The position numbers and the translations under genes were made by a program. 64,000 nucleotides of DNA, taken from Paramisgurnus dabryanus. Lineage: Eukaryota; Chordata; Actinopteri; Cypriniformes; Cobitidae. The notes beneath the pieces were generated by a model. That model did not search any database. It was not told where the DNA came from and worked only from the letters and a program-made list of their open reading frames with translations. Below, in pieces: positions 62,161 to 64,000 of this stretch (position 1 is its first letter; each line of letters begins with the position of its first letter). The stretch is from NCBI RefSeq assembly GCF_030506205.2, contig NC_133348.1, positions 19,552,780-19,616,779 of the forward strand. Reading direction: 5' to 3'.

Positions 62161-64000
62161 GTGAGAGGTTTCGAAATAAGTAGCTCCCTGTAACTTGTAA
62201 AGCATGCCGCTAACAATGAGTCTGATTCTCAGGAAATGCATTACCTTATACTGTAAGTTTCTTTTGGATAAAAGTGTCTAGTGGGCAGAATGTAAATTGA
62301 AGCTGATGTAACTACTGGACTGCAGATCGCAAGCTGCATTTAAAATATATACGGATTTGGGTTTTTGGCACCGTACTGGTGTGGTTTCGAGGCCTATTTT
62401 AGGCTTCAATAAAGTTCCAGCTTATATAGTCGATATTTTATTGTGTCGCTTGGGTGGACAACACTCAACTTGAGCAGGCACTTTTACAGAACAGCTCCAC
62501 TGTAGTTACCGCCGTTGGGATAATTTAACAAATTATCTGGCAACGGTTTTCCTGCAGTTCATAATTTGTGGTTTTGTGGTGGGGATACAGCGGCGAACAG
62601 CGACGGATGATAAATAATAGAAGTCACGCACAAGAATACCTCTCGCGTTTCCGTTTTCATTTTTATTGCCTGCCAGGAGAACCGCCACCTTTAAATATCA
62701 CTTACAGTCGCCAAGGTTGACATTCCTGCAAGAGTCTTTGTTGAATTCTTGATAAATGATATGAGCTCTCACTTTATCCTCTGAAATTAAATGGGTGGCA
62801 AATGCTTGCCCTGGTGCTGAAGTCATAGCCACAAACATTATTAGTTCACAGGCTCTCTTGTGGTTGGAGAATCGGAAATAGAGTGTGTCCCTCTTTTGTC
62901 TTTCTCTCTCTCTCTCTCTTTGTCTACACCCCTATTTCTCTCAATCTCTCACGTCTTCTCTTGCGATTGGTTGTAATGTAAGAACTGTTTCTGAGACTAC
63001 ACATGCTGAAGGAAGGCCACACGAGAGCTCTTTTTTTTGCTTTTTAATGAACTATTTTTTATGGAGCTGCAATACAAGATTTCTCTTTCATGCCCAAGCA
63101 CCCATGAAATACAATTTGCTTTAGAATGCATACTGGCTGAGGTCATTAACAAGAGGTTAGTAGACACTGATAGCTTATCACTTCAGCAAACTAGCGCTTC
63201 GACTGCGCACGGACACAAACACACGTCTCTATCTGCTCCAAAATCTACTAAGCTGTCTATAGTATGCACGCAGCATTGAGTCCTCATAAATATTGCATAC
63301 ATTTCTTCAAATCAGTCATGTATGAGGTTCTTATAAAGACGCTATGTGTCGTTTTTGGAACAGAGCCCTGCAGTATTTGACTACCTCTGAAAAGAGATCC
63401 CACTGTAACTGATGTGCCACCCCACCTGCATTCAAACCTCACACTGGCATTTGCATACTGTTGTTTTAATGGTTTGCAAACAAAACAAGGTCGGTGACAG
63501 GATTATACGAGCAGCACTCACATCCACTACAGGCAAATAAAGCCAAAAGATGATAATGACCGACATGCAGGATAAAAAATAAGGCAAAGGAGCCATGGAG
63601 GAAGGCAAAATGAGTCATGAGCAAAATGTGTCATGACAGGGATCGTGACAGAGACGCACGCTGGAGTTAGAAGCTGCAAGGACACACCGACACCTTGGTA
63701 GGTTAGGAGTGAGGGAGCAATAGAAAGCAAGAGATAAACAGAGAAAGGAGAAGACCCTTGTCTCAGAGAGAGAGAGCCGTACGTAATTGTGTCTGGCATA
63801 CTGACAAGAGACAATTACACCAGCCACCCTGGGCAATATTCAATCATTAGTTATTGTCAGATTGAGAAAATAAATTAGTAAACCCTTGTTTTGTATTGTT
63901 TTGTTTTTGTAGTGGCGGTAGTTACCATTTCATGTCTATCAAACTACAGAATATGCAAAAAATCTGCCATAAGAGAATAGCTTTGCGAGTATCTGCATTA
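62161..64000 (+). other. epha7: epha7 intron 5, partial
   Basis: Starts with GTGAGA and runs off the right edge. It contains a minus-strand SINE-core-like piece near 62225-62295, a short CT tract at 62904-62920 and otherwise single-copy sequence. No exon is recognised, so the rest of the gene lies further right. Confidence 0.75.
62225..62295 (-). repeat. SINE core-like fragment, minus strand
   Basis: On the minus strand the segment reads CATTCTGCCCACTAGACACTTTTATCCAAAAGAAACTTACAG-like in order, a diverged version of the GCAGACGCTTTTATCCAAAGCGACTTAC core. Confidence 0.5.

Noticed and set aside
61848..62183. A free-standing 111-residue gene
   Set aside because: It is epha7 exon 5 read from an upstream chance ATG and through the donor into intron 5.

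Overview
This window is vertebrate nuclear DNA, almost certainly from a teleost fish and probably a cyprinid-type one. The evidence is its AT-rich character, long AC/TG/CT microsatellites, very dense short DNA transposons with hAT (8-bp), TTAA, TA and PIF/Harbinger-type (3-bp) target duplications, and a split gene with GT-AG introns. There are no bacterial operons, rRNA genes, tRNA genes or CRISPR arrays. The species is an inference, because I could not run a search.

The one well-supported host gene is the 5' half of an Eph receptor tyrosine kinase on the + strand, best matched to EphA7 (epha7). Five coding exons are visible: 24911-25004 (signal peptide), 26701-26765, 28017-28686 (ephrin-binding domain and start of the Cys-rich part), 52693-52848 (EGF-like part) and 61825-62160 (first fibronectin III domain). 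All splice sites are GT-AG and every phase joins correctly, giving 440 residues. Intron 3 is about 24 kb. The second FN3, transmembrane, kinase and SAM exons lie beyond the right edge. A GC-box-containing 5' flank with a small upstream ORF precedes the start codon.

Region 1-24.6 kb (upstream) is intergenic sequence full of transposon remains: a solo LTR holding a Harbinger-like element, a decayed Tc1/mariner copy whose left end is split by a hAT element and whose interior is split by a foldback MITE, two adjacent hAT-type MITEs sharing one target site, and two copies of one repeat family, one of them split by a TTAA MITE. At 18.66-21.39 kb a 2.7-kb unit with CACTGTAAAAA ends carries a terminal coding exon of unknown function.

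Inside epha7 intron 3 lies the most unusual object, an 11.2-kb unit at 33760-44942. It is bounded by near-perfect 32-bp terminal inverted repeats, and just inside them are long tandem arrays built on the palindrome CACATGTG (21-bp units on the left, about 23-bp units on the right). Between the arrays are a GC-rich palindrome with a TGACGTCA site and phase-compatible exons of a spliced unidentified gene. The whole is broken by at least six later transposon insertions, several nested within each other. I interpret it as an old, dead, large cargo-carrying DNA transposon with subterminal transposase-binding arrays. Family, function and any earlier description need a database search.

The rest (most of introns 1-5) has no recognisable genes, only microsatellites, MITEs and apparently single-copy sequence.
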